Notes: generated by a model from the sequence alone, not told the origin. A stretch of 64,000 nucleotides of DNA from Tubulanus polymorphus (GCF_964204645.1 NC_134032.1:2010916-2074915); one strand, 5' to 3'; shown: positions 9,242 to 21,704, counted from the stretch's first letter. Translations and numbers: made by a program.

Positions 9242-12200
9242 ATGAGTTTATCATTGAGGTAGGTTTTAAATTTTATTCCATACTTTTGTACACATTTTAG
9301 AGATAATTTTGGATCTTTTTAAGACGCTACTTTCACTCGAAATGCTCTTTAAATTCAATTCAATTCAATACAAAGTAGTATTTTGTTTAATGAATCGAAG
9401 TAATCATACTTAATCCCGGGTTCGAAAATTGAACCTAAATAAAGCTAAATAGAAGCATGTGTGCATTAATTATGTGTCATTTTTACCCCTCGCGCTTAAA
9501 CTCATCCTCGCTTGCCAGGGTTCAGCGGGCGGCAATCAACAAAACACTGACTGGAAAGCGAGGATGCTCAAACACCAAATTTGAAAATAGTGGACCAAAC
9601 TAATTTAGTCAGTTACTGGACTAGGTTTAGTCAGTAACTAGACTATGATTTAGTCAGTAACTAGACTATGATTTAGATAGTAACCGAACTGATTTAGTCA
9701 GTAACTAGACTATGATTTAGCCAGTAACCAAACTGATTTAGTCAGTAACTAGACTATGATTTAGTCAGTAACCGAACTGATTTAGTCAGTAACTAGACTA
9801 TGATTTAGCCAGTAACCGAACTGATTTAGTCAGTAACTAGACTATGATTTAGCCAGTAACCGAACTGATTTAGTCAGTAACTAGACTATAATTTAGCCAG
9901 TAACCGAACTGATTTAGTCAGTAACTAGACTATAATTTAGCCAGTAACCGAACTGATTTAGTCAGTAACTAGACTATAATTTAGCCAGTAACCGAACTGA
10001 TTTAGCCAGTAACTAGACTATAATTTAGTCAGTAACCAAACTGATTTAGTCAATAACTGGACTATGATTTAGCCAGTAACCAAACTGATTTAGCCAGTTA
10101 CTGGACTATGATTAAGCCAGTAACCGAACTGATTTAGTCAGTAACTAGACTATGATTTAGTCAGTAACTAGACTATGATTTAGCCAGTAACCGAACTGAT
10201 TTAGTCAGTAACTAGACTATAATTTAGCCAGTAACCGAACTGATTTAGTCAGTAACTAGACTATAATTTAGCCAGTAACCGAACTGATTTAGTCAGTAAC
10301 TAGACTATAATTTAGCCAGTAACCGAACTGATTTAGTCAGTAACTAGACTATAATTTAGCCAGTAACCGAACTGATTTAGCCAGTAACTAGACTATAATT
10401 TAGTCAGTAACCAAACTGATTTAGTCAATACCTGGACTATGATTCTATTTTGTTGTTTCAGGACTGATTTCGCGTTTGAGAAAGCTAAACGAAAAAAGCG
10501 TCGTGAATTAAGTGATGAACAAAAAGAGGAAATAAAAGAAGCTTTTGAATTGTTTGATACGGATAAAGATAAAGCCATTGATTACCACGAATTAAAGGTA
10601 AAGTTTATTTTCACAGTCCCCTCTCTCACTGCCTCTCACTACCTCTCACTACCTCTCTCTCTACCTCTCTCTCTCTCCCTCCCCTCTCTCACTACCTCTC
10701 TTCCTCTTCCTCTCACTACCTCTCTCCCTCTCACTACCTCTATACCTCCTCTGACTACCTCTCTTCCTCGCACTACCTCTCTTCCTCTCACTACCTCTTT
10801 CCCACTCACTACCTCTCCCTCTCATTACCTCTCTCCCTCTCACGACCTCTCTCCCTCCTCCCTCTCACTACCTCTATACCTCCTCTCACTACTCCCTCCT
10901 CTCTACCTACTCCCTCCTCTCACTACCTCTCTACCTCCTCTCACTACTCCCTCCTCTCTACCTACTCCCTCCTCTCTACCTACTCCCTCCTCTCACTACC
11001 TCTCTCCCTCTCACTACCTCTCTCACTACCTCTCTCCCTCCTCCCTCTCACTACCTCTCACTACCTCTATACCTCCTCTCACTACTCCCTCCTCTCTACC
11101 TACTCCCTCCTCTCTACCTACTCCCTCCTCTCACTACCTCTCTCCCTCTCACTACCTCTCTCACTACCTCTCTCCCTCCTCCCTCTCACTACCTCTCACT
11201 ACCTCTATACCTCCTCTCACTACTCCCTCCTCTCTACCTACTCCCTCCTCTCACTACCTCTCTCACTACCTCTATACCTCCTCTCACTACTCCCTCCTCT
11301 CTACCTACTCCCTCCTCTCTACCTACTCCCTCCTCTCACTACCTCTCTACCTCCTCTCACTACCTCTCTCCCTCTCACTACCTCTCTCACTACCTCTCTC
11401 CCTCCTCCCTCTCACTACCTCTCACTACCTCTATACCTCCTCTCACTACTCCCTCCTCTCTACCTACTCCCTCCTCTCTACCTACTCCCTCCTCTCTACC
11501 TACTCCCTCCTCTCACTACCTCTCTACCTCCTCCCTCTCACTACCTCTATACCTCCTCTCACTACTCCCTCCTCTCTACCTACTCCCTCCTCTCTACCTA
11601 CTCCCTCCTCTCTACCTACTCCCTCCTCTCTACCTACTCCCTCCTCTCACTACCTCTCTCCCTCTCACTACCTCTCTCCCTCCTCCCTCTCACTACCTCT
11701 ATACCTCCTCTCACTACTCCCTCCTCTCTACCTACTCCCTCCTCTCACTACCTCTCTCACTACCTCTATACCTCCTCTCACTACTCCCTCCTCTCTACCT
11801 ACTCCCTCCTCTCTACCTACTCCCTCCTCTCACTACCTCTCTCCCTCTCACTACCTCTCTCACTACCTCTCTCCCTCCTCCCTCTTACTACCTCTCACTA
11901 CCTCTATACCTCCTCTCACTACTCCCTCCTCTCTACCTACTCCCTCCTCTCACTACCTCTCTACCTCCTCCCTCTTACTCCCTCCTCTCACTACCTCTCT
12001 ACCTCCTCTCACTACTCCCTCCTCTCTACCTACTCCCTCCTCTCACTACCTCTCTCACTACCTCTCTCCCTCTCACTACCTCTCTCACTACCTCTCTCCC
12101 TCCTCCCTCTCACTACCTCTCTCACTACCTCTCTCCCTCTCACTACCTCTCTCACTACCTCTCTCCCTCCTCCCTCTCACTACCTCTCACTACCTCTATA

Positions 12201-13259
12201 CCTCCTCTCACTACTCCCTCCTCTCTACCTACTCCCTCCTCTCTACCTACTCCCTCCTCTCTACCTACTCCCTCCTCTCACTACCTCTCTACCTCCTCTC
12301 TACCTACTCCCTCCTCTCACTACCTCTCTACCTCCTCTCACTACTCCCTCCTCTCTACCTACTCCCTCCTCTCTACCTACTCCCTCCTCTCTACCTACTC
12401 CCTCCTCTCACTACCTCTCTACCTCCTCCCTCTCACTCCCTCCTCTCACTACCTCTCTCCCTCTCATAGAAGATCCCCGTTCTATCCGTTTATATAAACT
12501 GATATTATGAATTTTGTCTCATTCCTTGATGACGGTGTTTGTCGAAAAACCGAAAATTTGGATTTTAAGATAACTGTAAACCTTTCAATATTATTTCAAC
12601 TCGGGATCTCGCGACGGAAGCTCCACCTATATTCGGCATTGGAACCGTATTAACTGTGTTTTTTAAGTCAATGATCGGAACGTATTTTACGTTTGACACT
12701 ATAGGTGGCGATGCGAGCGCTGGGTTTCGACGTGAAGAAAGCGGACGTGTTGAAAGTGATGAAAGATTACGATCGAGAAAATACCGGCCGGATTCACTTT
12801 GATGATTTCAACGAATTCAGTGAGTAGAATAAATAGTGAATGTTATATCATTTCCGAGAATCTTATGGTAACAGTTGGATTTGGGGCGGGGGGGGGGTTA
12901 GATTGAGACTAGTGGACTAGTAGGTAAGTTATTTTTTTTTGCTCCACTGTGACTGTCTGGTGGGCGGAGCTGTAGGGGAGGGGGTGATGAGTTGTCCTCT
13001 GTCCATCATCAACGTTTATTTGTATCGCATTTTTCTCGGTAAATGTCATGGGTCTACGTTCACAAAAAAACTTGCTGTATGGAGTTCACCTTGGTAACCC
13101 ATTGTTGGCTGTCGGATAATTTTTCAATAGGACTACCGCTAGCGCCACCAGGTGGCGTTTTGTAAAAATTTGTGTCTTACAGGCTGGTGGTTGTGTCCCG
13201 CGGGACTTGTCTCTAAATATGAGTTAATCTCTCTCTCCCTCTCTCTCCTCCCTCTCTCT

Positions 13260-13326
<67 letters not shown>

Positions 13327-15320
13327 GTCTCACACAGTTCTCTCTCTTGTATAGTGACTGATATGATGCTGGAACGAGATCCGCAGGAAGAGATTCTGAA
13401 AGCGTTTCGATTGTTCGACGACGACGACTCGGGAAAAATCAGCATCCGAAATTTACGACGAGTCGCGCGGTAAAATCTCATTATTCATAGAAATTCATTC
13501 CAATTGCCACGATCGGAATTAAGCAAAAAATGTAAAATTAAAAAAAAACGATGTTAAGATTTATCGTAAAATCTGAATTTTTCGGTTTTGGCTAAAAAGA
13601 AAATTTTCAAGAAATGACCTGGAATAGATATTTTAACAACACAATTTCAAAAAGTTATAAATTATCAACGGTTCACACGTATTCAGGACTTCGCCCGGGA
13701 CATTTTTACGCTTGAATGCTTGAAAAAGTCGTTTTATACGGAGGGGTGTATTTACAAGCCGTCGATTATCTATCGTACCTGTGTTACACTGAAAAAAAAA
13801 ACTCAATCCATACATCATAATTTCATTCGACATTTTCTACCATTTCATGTGATTTGTTTCGTTCTGATATTTGCAGAGATTTAGGAGAGAATATGACGGA
13901 TGATGAACTGAGGGCGATGATCGATGAATTCGACAAGGACGGAGATGGAGAAAGTAAGTGAACAAGTTCCTGCTACTACGTAAACCTTCTATATCCAGGG
14001 TGCGATCTAAGCACTTGTCCGATTGCCCGGGACAAGTATATTCTCATCGGGGCAAGTAGGTTATCATTATCACTTGTCCGCCGGGCTAGTGCAATTTAAT
14101 GTCACAAAGCTTTTACAAGAAAACTAAATACATTGCAAAAAATTTCCTCGTCTGAGAGATTTCTTTAATTATAAACTAGCTTATTTCACAAATGTTACAT
14201 TTGAAACAAAGCAGGGTGCGATCTAAGCACTTGTCCGATTGCCCGGGACAAGTATATTTTCATTTGGGCAAGTAGGTTAGCGTTATCACTTGTCCGCCGG
14301 GCTAGTGCAATTTTACGTCTCAAAGCTTTTTTTCGCGCTATATAGGGCAAGTTGATATTTGAGGGGGCGAGCGAAATTTCGGATATACTTGCCCCACGGG
14401 CGAGTGACTTTAATCCGTTAGATCGAACTCTCATATCGATAAATGCCTCCCTGTATCCCCCTATGAGATCATCGATTTGACCCATGGTCCGATTGATGTA
14501 AAAAGGGAAAACTATGAAAAATTGATTTTCGCTTCGAAAATTGTATAAAAAAAATGCGGATAATTTGAAAATCTGCGAACGATTCCAGATATCGTCAAAC
14601 CCATTAGCACTCAAGCCGCCCGTATCCACCCTGACTATTACTCCTCAAGCCGCCCGAATCTGCCCGACACTTTTTTCGTATGCTGCTCAAAAACGGTTAT
14701 AATGGGATTCGAACCCAATAGCTTATGATAAACTACACACCTAAGTCCTCGAAATCCAAACAGAAATCAACATCCTCCTATCTCAATTTCTCGAGTATTT
14801 CGAGTTTGAACATGACACATCTGAGCGCTCACTTCAAATCCAAGTAAGTTTGGATGAATTTCGGGGGGGGGGGCCAAAAGGACACGATTTTGGTGGCCCA
14901 CCTTATCAAATCTTTCATCATATGAAAGCCTTGACTTTTTACTACAAAATAACACTAACTTGTAATGCATGGAAATAAACAGCAAATGAGCTATTCAGTA
15001 TCGAGATGAACTTGGATTTTACCTTGAATTTTCTGAGGAGTAATTGACACTACATAGTGCAATTCCTGAGTGCTAATGGGTTGATATGAAAAAATTCGGT
15101 GGAAAATAATGTGAAAAATTCTGGTAGTTTTTGTGCTAATTGTAGCCAATTTAAAGATGTGAAAATAAAAATAAAGAGAATTCCACCAGAGTTCATCATT
15201 GACTCCTTCCTGTTGCTTCCACTCCCGAGTTTCTGCTTAAAAAATTTTTTTTATTGTATTAAATTGTAATTTACAGTTAATGAAGGAGAGTTTGTTTCGA
15301 TCATGACCGGAGACACTTAA
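9242..15320 (+). CDS. CETN3: Centrin-3 (complete, six coding exons)
   Basis: A calcium-binding EF-hand protein of centrioles and basal bodies. Coding exons are 9242-9258, 10462-10597, 12705-12819, 13355-13469, 13877-13953 and 15277-15320. All junctions are GT-AG and the phases join to exactly 167 codons, the length of human centrin-3. The tiny first exon encodes MSLSLR, closely matching the human MSLALR. Next come the KRKKRREL and [16 protein letters not shown] blocks, then four EF-hands: loop 1 [12 protein letters not shown], loop 2 [12 protein letters not shown], loop 3 [12 protein letters not shown], loop 4 DKDGDGEINEGE. The protein ends in MTGDT. Loops 2 and 3 lack the usual glutamate at position 12, as is common in centrins; loops 1 and 4 have it. 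The centrin-3 rather than centrin-2 assignment rests on [26 protein letters not shown] and the TGDT end. A possible AATAAA signal lies at about 16072. Confidence 0.97.
9600..10440. repeat. 44-bp minisatellite in CETN3 intron 1
   Basis: About 19 copies of a 44-bp unit built from two similar half-units, TGATTTAGTCAGTAACTAGAC and TATAATTTAGCCAGTAACCGA. Runs of almost identical units (about 9840-10015 and 10190-10400) suggest recent homogenisation. The array ends about 20 bp before the splice acceptor of exon 2 (AG at 10460-10461), so it may contain the branch point. Confidence 0.9.
10610..12465. repeat. 1.85-kb pyrimidine-rich array in CETN3 intron 2
   Basis: Almost pure C/T with regular ACTA or CTA interruptions on the plus (sense) strand. 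It is built from CCTCTCACTACC and an 18-bp sub-unit CTACCTACTCCCTCCTCT arranged in higher-order blocks. It stays open for 676 codons only because its periods are multiples of three and it lacks stop triplets; it is not a gene. Splicing of exon 2 (10597) to exon 3 (12705) skips it. Confidence 0.95.
13222..13324. repeat. CT microsatellite before CETN3 exon 4
   Basis: A run of CT dinucleotides with a few C insertions. It ends about 30 bp before the acceptor of exon 4 (AG at 13353-13354) and may act as an extended polypyrimidine tract. Confidence 0.85.
13996..14115. mobile_element. CAGGGTGCGATC element, truncated copy
   Basis: The left end of the same element found complete at 14212-14430. It starts CAGGGTGCGATCTAAGCACT, continues through the CTTGTCCGCCGGGCTAGTGCAA block, and then stops matching. 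It lies in CETN3 intron 5. Confidence 0.6.
14212..14430. mobile_element. CAGGGTGCGATC inverted-repeat element, copy 1
   Basis: A non-coding element of about 220 bp. It begins CAGGGTGCGATCTAAGCACT and ends with the reverse complement core TTAGATCGAACTC. Inside are repeated ACTTGTCC/GGACAAGT motifs that also pair. The CAGGG terminus resembles hAT elements, but no 8-bp target duplication is clear, so the class is open. It is in CETN3 intron 5. Confidence 0.65.
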
Positions 15321-15719
15321 AAAAACCGATCAGAAAACGACGATAACAAAACTGCTGTCGAAAACAGGTTAGTTCTCGAAATATCCGTGGATATATTTCG
15401 ACGAGAAATTCGATTCGATTTTGCAAAAAAAAAAAAAGATTGTTTTTTATTCTTTTTCATCGTTAACGTTTCAGATGTGCGCATGTTTTTGATTTGATAC
15501 TACACAATTTTTAGCCGTATTGCATTTATCAGGTTCTCGTATCCACGTGAAAACCAGTCGGAAATTAACTTGCGACTTCCTATTGATTTGAAAGTCCGCT
15601 ACTTAAGTCATCTGCTACGATTGTCATTACGTTTACGTCCAATCCAAATGACAATTTACACTTAGTAAATTGTTATTTGAAATACAGTTAACCTTGCGAC
15701 AGTCGGATAATCGCTTATG

Positions 15720-15979
15720 CAGGGTCCGATCTAAGCACTTGACCGATTGCCCGGGATAAGTATATTCACATCAGGGCAAGAAGATTATCATTTATCACTT
15801 GTCCCCCGGGCTAGTGCAATTTTATGTCACGAAGCTTTTTTCCAACTCGATACAACGGATGATAGCGCCACCGATCGGACTGCCTGTGTAGGGCAAGTAG
15901 CTTTTGGAGGGGGCAAGCGAAATTTCAGATATGCTTGTCCCCTCGGACAAGTGGCTTTTATTCCTTAGATCGGACCCTG
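15720..15979. mobile_element. CAGGGTCCGATC inverted-repeat element, copy 2
   Basis: The best preserved copy. The ends CAGGGTCCGATCTAAG and TTAGATCGGACCCTG are inverted repeats 260 bp apart. Internal GCCCGGG and ACTTGTCC motifs match copy 1. It lies about 400 bp downstream of the CETN3 stop codon. Confidence 0.7.
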
Positions 15980-16139
15980 CTGATATCGGATGGATTCTGA
16001 TTGTCCCGAATTTTCCTTATCTCTTTTTCTCGAAGAAACCTATATTCCGAAGAATAGAATGCGGAAAAGAAAAATAAACCCGGAATATTCCGGCGCTTTT
16101 ATATATCATTTCCTGTAGATGTTGATTTAATTTTTACGT

Positions 16140-16428
16140 TTAACCCTTTCAGTGCTGACTAATCAATACCCGTATAGTGCTGGAGATAATTCGAAAATTT
16201 TGAAAAATTCCGCCCTAGTGTGTTGAATTACGGGAATACCACTATAGTGCGTCTACACCGCGGTGCAGTGTATCGTTAGTTACTAGTATTTCACTATCTT
16301 TGACAGTTGCTGCCATCTTTCAATAGAGATAATTACTAATTACATCAATATACCACAGTGCTGTGTACTAGCAAAATCCATCACTGATTTATACACCGCA
16401 CTGCGGTGTAGAAGCACTGAAAGGGTAA
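16140..16428 (+). mobile_element. piggyBac-like MITE, copy E
   Basis: It starts with TTAACCCTTTCAGTGC (TTAA at 16140-16143) and ends GCACTGAAAGGGTAAAA, where the right TTAA has mutated. Internal palindromes are partly decayed (for example ACCACAGTGCTGTGTA). Intergenic, downstream of CETN3. Confidence 0.78.
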
Positions 16429-17264
16429 AAAGAAAATCTACTCCCAAGTCGAGGTTTCTGACTCGGACTTTTTCAAATTCAGACTTTTCAGACTTCGGAT
16501 GATTTTTCTTGGTCCCGTAAGATCCGACTTGTGCAAGGTTTACCTCACACGCACAGTATAGGTACTCGCAAATACTGACGACTCTTTGTGATAATGCGAT
16601 GATTTATCTCGTGACGACGATACCACTTATGCATTTTTCAATTTTTGTAGAATTCGTTGTCAATTTTTCCATTAGAAAATAAGACTATATCGTATTTATC
16701 GTATTTACCGTATATACCCTAGTAATTTAGTTACCGTAGTTATCTTATAATTCAAACAGTGAATGAGCAGGTCTTATTCAAAACACATTTATATATATAT
16801 ATATATATGTAGTAAGTACTTATCGCCATCAGTTAATCACTCTGTGAAAAAGGTACATTTTCAGTTTTGGTGAAGGAAGTGAATATAAATTGTTGAAAAT
16901 CATTTTAGAATTGAGTCTGGAGAAATTGTTTTCCTGCTGCCAGTGATGATCTGTTGGAAAATTCATTTTTATTTTAGGAAATCTCGAACACAAAGTCTTT
17001 TTTACTTGTCAAAGAAAAATAGGGTGCACCCTTCAACCTTAACCTCAGGTCAGCCACTGCCTCTAGGCAATGAATTTAGCATCAAAATGTCAACATTCAG
17101 GGGCTGCAGTTGTTCAGGACCCAGTTCAAAATCCACAGTTCTGTGTTGAGATTTGAATCAGAGTTAAGTCACTGAAATTGAACTAATTTTAACTGTAAGT
17201 TAGCTCTAACACACAACTGTGGAACTGGGTTCTGGTAGATAGATACATACCATGGTCACACTGA

Positions 17265-17420
17265 AATTTTACTTGTCACTATATCAACTATCCACTGGTT
17301 AACTCTAACCAACTTTTCAGCAACTACAGCCCCTGATAAATACTATAGTAACAATGAACTTTTAATTGTCGCTATATCAACTATCCATTGGTTAAATCTT
17401 TCCAACTTTTCAGCAACTGC
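17265..17420. repeat. AGTTGG-family short repeat, two overlapping copies
   Basis: Two partial copies of the family at 7683-7806 lie head to tail. Shared blocks include CTATATCAACTATCCA, AACTTTTCAGCAACT and AGTAACAATGAACTTTTAATTG. Degenerate CCAGTTC/ACAGTT motifs of another family flank them near 17120-17230. Confidence 0.45.
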
Positions 17421-18502
17421 AGCTCCAAGAATCCATATTTGTTGTCAGCTGACAAGATTTAGTGCAAAGCGCTCCCGTTGCAAGTTGTGACCCTAAAATA
17501 CATATATTATATATGTGTACGGTGGGCTGGATATAAGTTCGTCCTCATATGCCGGGGCGTCCCCAGCTGAAACTTGGAAACTTTGGTGGTTCCTTAAACA
17601 GTGGATCTTTGAGCTAAACCTTAAATGATATGAATGTATTTCATATAAAAATCGAATTCACGCTGACCGAAACTTCGGGGTTCGAACAGCTTAAACCGTT
17701 CCGCTAAGGTTCCCTCAACTGTTAAACTGTGCACACTTGAGTTGAGTCTGTATTTTGTAAAATTCAATGTTAAATGTTTATTTTATCAATATATAATGTA
17801 TGTACAAAAAAAAAACTTAAAAAAGCTGGTCTTGAATTTTGTCGAGGAATCTCTGAGGCTGAATAACAAAATCGTATGAATATCGCGCGGGAGATTGTGT
17901 TTGAATAGTGAATAGTTTCAGCGAGACAAATGCGTGTAATCTATGAAGATTTGTTCTACAATGAAATATTTTTAATTCGACGGAACGATTAGAAATACTA
18001 GAATTGCTGAGCGCTCGCGAAGTTTCCGCAAAAATTAGAAAAAAAAATAAAATTTTTTACTCTTTCACGAAAAACTTGTGGTTTATTAATTCGTAATTTT
18101 GTCGGTGATTGAAATTAAAATATCATTGTTTTCTTTTGGTCTGAAGACGAAGCGACTATTTTTGTCAGGAATGGCTGCCCATACATTTGGCATCAACTCG
18201 CAATACTTGCATTCCGCTGACAGAAGAGATCTATTAAAAATAGACTGGTTGCCTGTCCCATTCAATATGGGACAGGTTTTGCCCGTCCGCCATCTTCCGC
18301 GGAATTTACGGATCAGATTTCAGTATTTCATCACGTGAACAATGTAACATGGCCACGTTACACAGTGTCTAGATTTACGTTCCATGGACCTCTTTAAAGT
18401 CATTTTTTACATCAATGAAGAAAGAAATTCCGTTAAAACTGCCAGGCAGCGCTTCTGCAGGCACTTGTTTAGCGTGTGGTCCCGAAAATAGGTGCGAGGG
18501 TT

Positions 18503-18575
18503 GGTGCGCCGTGTGGTTGAGTCTAGCGATGCCATTAGGTTCGAATCCTCCCACGACAGGATGCCATCCAGTCTG
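18503..18575 (+). repeat. Solitary tRNA-like arm
   Basis: The sequence GCCGTGTGGTTGAGTCTAGCG, followed by ATGCCATTAGGTTCGAATCC, matches one arm of the foldback elements at 28547, 59457 and 62776. It contains box A-like and box B-like Pol III motifs. The second arm is absent, so this is a fragment or a related progenitor. Confidence 0.5.
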
Positions 18576-20629
18576 CTTGTCGACGCAGGTCCGCCCGATG
18601 ACGCTATTTTTTGTAAACACAAGCTTCCAAACATCATTCGTGGCCAAATTGTAGGAAAACGAAGCAAAATATTCTGAGGACCCTGTGATCTCGGCCATTT
18701 CCAACCCGAAATGGAATTGCGTCTAATTTTCAAAGGAGTTCTTTGGGAACACTCACAGCACCCTTGGATGTTACAAAACTATGCACCTAGGCGTGCCGAA
18801 TAACCAGTTATACATTTTCATGAAACTCAAATGATAATGTGCCCTTTTCGAACACAAGATCCATATATGGTTTAATGCAAGGCCGGTAGCTGGCCATAAA
18901 CTCTATACCGATATCTTTATTCGTCGCTCGATCGCGAATCAATCAAGCTTTATGACTGGTTTTACTGGCGGACTAGGTAGTGTTATTTATACAGCAGAGC
19001 GGTCGGTTTGACGCGCAGCGAGTCAGTGACAAGGACGCGCGCGCGATATTGGTTCTGGGACTGGTTGTCAGGACAAGCAGTAACGTCTCCACGCGTGGCG
19101 TCTCTCTCTGATAAAAGGCCAAAGAAGTTGTCGACGGTATCAAAAATTAGTCACCGGAGTATAGCAACCTGTAAAAACACCGTCTTTCATTCGTTGGAGA
19201 TAGATTCAAGAACTCGGAATTCAGTTCAGGTGTTTCAGATCCGGTTCGATTTACTATTAACTGCTGAAGCGACTCGGGATTAGAAAAAAAATATTACATT
19301 ACAATGGACTTTGCACTTTGTGAGGCCAAAAATTTGGTACGTATTCGGTTGAAAAATGATACCGTGTTTCTGCTAATCAGTCGGGTCGTGTTGTTAAGTG
19401 CAATAAAAATTTATAATCAGTTAATTTCTATAACGGCCGGGTCTGTTATGGTAAAATTGATCACGATTTAAAAAAAAAAGAGTAATGCCGATATGTGTCT
19501 TCCATTAATACAGGGTCTTTAGGTAGTGATTCAACCCGGTCAATTGCCTTTCTTAATAAAACAAGATTCCCCTTAGTGTCGAATGAAATTACATAAATCG
19601 GTTTTTTAGAGGCTAAACAAAAATGATACCTGGTCACAAAATGAATCTAAATGTTTGTGAAGTCGACACTGATTCGATACTAAAGGCAAGACAGACTCTC
19701 ACTCGGTAAAGGTGAGACTATTTCACCAGTTAGCGTCGAATATAAACGGTATTGCGTAAGAGGTAATACACCAGTATAGGCTATAGACTCGTTTGACTTT
19801 TGAGATTGGTAACAAATTCAACCGCTATACACCCGTTCGTTATTTGAAATATCCACTATAACATTGGCTGGAAATGTCTCTAAGACGCTTGAAATTTTAA
19901 GAATTTTTTTAGGTAGAAATCCCACCAAACCCCGCACGCAGCTTCGCGCCTGTTCCGCCGTATCTGAAATACGCACCCACCTGCGCCGCACGGGCCCGCC
20001 CGCGTAGACTTTTGGAAAGCGTAGGGTAATTCTTCATCGTCTCGTTAAATAGAACATTCCCAACTGAGTTAAGCGGTTTAGACTGCAGGTAGCCGACAGT
20101 CCATATTACACTTTAATTAATTTATTTAGGACACGCGTCGGTCAGCAAATTATGTTTTGTCGCTTAACGGTCTTAAGCCGAAAGCACGGATTTTATACTC
20201 TGGTGAACATAGCCGACAAACCGTGTTAAACGCGACCTCTTGTGACTATAAACACAACAAGCCCTAAATGAATTCATAATTGTGTGGCTTCTGATATTGT
20301 ATGTTCACGTGCCAGGCCTATGCATGTATTTTATATAGGACTCTGCAGTCCCCGTAACCGGTCACATTAAGGTGAGTGGTTAAATGCATGTCTTGCGAGT
20401 GTGTACGGTAGTGAATATCTCTCCCTAATGATGAATGAGACAGTTAGTTGGGGCCCCCGACAACTATTTCCACAGACCTTCCCGATTGTTGGAAATGATA
20501 TATAAACCGTACTTAATTATTCTTCTCCGTTCAATAGTCAAAACATTGGCCAGGTCTGATTATGTGGACAACTACTAGGAGCCGAAATTCTTAGATCGAA
20601 ATTATGGGTTTATTGCCTTAAAGCCTGGA

Positions 20630-20817
20630 GTGGGCGCATGAAAACCCTGTAGCTGCTAAACCGTGGTTAGTAAACTGTGGTTAGGCGTAAAAGGGCGCAG
20701 GGAAACGCTGTTAGCTATTCATTGTCTTCGTTCAGCCTCTTATTTCAAGCCGGTTAGCCTAACCACGGATAAGCCACTAACCACGGTTAGGCTAACAAGG
20801 TTTTCCTGCGCCCGCCC
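20630..20817. repeat. Imperfect foldback (TTAGGCTAACC family)
   Basis: A left arm with GGGCGCA, ACCGTGGTTAG and GTGGTTAGG faces a right arm with CCTAACCAC, CTAACCACGGTTAGG and TGCGCCC. Pairing is imperfect but covers most of the length. Probably a decayed MITE. Confidence 0.5.
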
Positions 20818-20857
20818 TGGCCGTGGGATGGGCTGTTTCAGTGGGGTATAAGCTATA

Positions 20858-20860
<3 letters not shown>

Positions 20861-20889
<29 letters not shown>
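20861..20889. repeat. TA microsatellite
   Basis: About 14 perfect AT dinucleotides in intergenic DNA. Confidence 0.85.
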
Positions 20890-20891
<2 letters not shown>

Positions 20892-21285
20892 ATTGTGGCA
20901 TTAGGACTGGAACTAGCTTAACCCGGCCCGGCCTAGCCCGCGGCCTGGACTTGCTGGTTTCTTATCTTGACTCCCTCCCTCTCAATCCCTCTCTCATTCT
21001 CATCGAAATCCGGATCCGATTCAAACACAAATTACTAGTGATTAATCTCATTCATTAGAGCCGCCCGTGTTCCATTCATCCGTCCTATCATTATCCATCA
21101 CTCGCACCATGGATAATCACACCTGCCTCCTCCTCCATATCGACTCAACTCGCTGAGCTGCTGCTGCTGCTGCTGCTGCTACCAGTGCGGCTGCTATGGA
21201 CACGCCAATTCCCGCTGATGATAAAAGTTACCGATAAAAAATCGACCAGCGAATGGTTCTATCTATACGGGTATCAAACCCCTAA

Positions 21286-21643
21286 AGCCTAGCGCACATC
21301 GACACTGCGATTGGAGACAACTAGTTGCTACCGAACGATTACCCCGCGCACATCGAAATCTAGTTACAACTGGTCAGTTGCAGCAACTGCATGGCGCGTG
21401 TCGATCATCGAGATCCAGAGCGCGCACATCGACGGATATGACTGCGATTGAGTACAACCAGTTGCTCAAAAGTAGAACATGGGCAACTGGCTGGAACTGG
21501 AGATAGATCGACGCTTACCGATCGTAAGCTCGCTCACATCGACACATTCAAGCAACTGATCGTATCCAGCCAGTTCCTCTCATGCGCCGAAAACTGCCTT
21601 GCAACTAGTTGTCTCCAATCGCAGTGTCGATGTGCGCTAGGCT
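21286..21643. mobile_element. Harbinger-like MITE, copy 2
   Basis: The same family as 5033-5390 and the same length (358 bp), in the same relative layout. It starts AGCCTAGCGCACATCGACAC and ends GTGCGCTAGGCT. Flanks are TAA on the left (21283-21285) and TTA on the right, so one side has changed or the insertion site was not a clean duplicate. Intergenic. Confidence 0.72.
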
Positions 21644-21704
21644 TTATAACGTAAGCAAATCGCATTCGTGGATCCTCGGTTATGAGAAGTGACAATGAAG
21701 TACC

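Larger units (their letters stand above)
16429..21282. other. Intergenic region with scattered repeats
   Basis: No gene I can support. Contents noted: a short TA run near 16788-16808; AGTTGG-family repeats at about 17265-17420; a tRNA-like arm at 18503-18575; a half inverted repeat at 18241-18260; a foldback at about 20630-20817; a TA microsatellite at 20861-20889; and a CTG run at 21158-21180. One short open stretch, ATG at 19304 followed by 11 codons and a GTACGT donor at 19337, could be a first exon, but nothing downstream joins it in frame. Confidence 0.4.

Noticed and set aside
9600-10440. Regular repeats that could suggest a CRISPR array
   Set aside because: Head-to-tail units with no unique spacers, in an animal intron. 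The same holds for 58100-58875 and 63751-64000.
10439-12469. 676-codon open reading frame of Ser/Leu/Pro/Thr/Tyr repeats
   Set aside because: It is CETN3 exon 2 running on into a pyrimidine repeat. The exon has a proper donor at 10598 and joins in phase to exon 3 at 12705.
18375-18733. Overlapping open frames on both strands
   Set aside because: No splice context or recognisable domain. The stretch includes a tRNA-like repeat arm.
19304-19336. Eleven-codon first exon (MDFALCEAKNL) with a GTACGT donor
   Set aside because: The phase does not allow joining to the carboxypeptidase first exon, and no other partner exon is visible.
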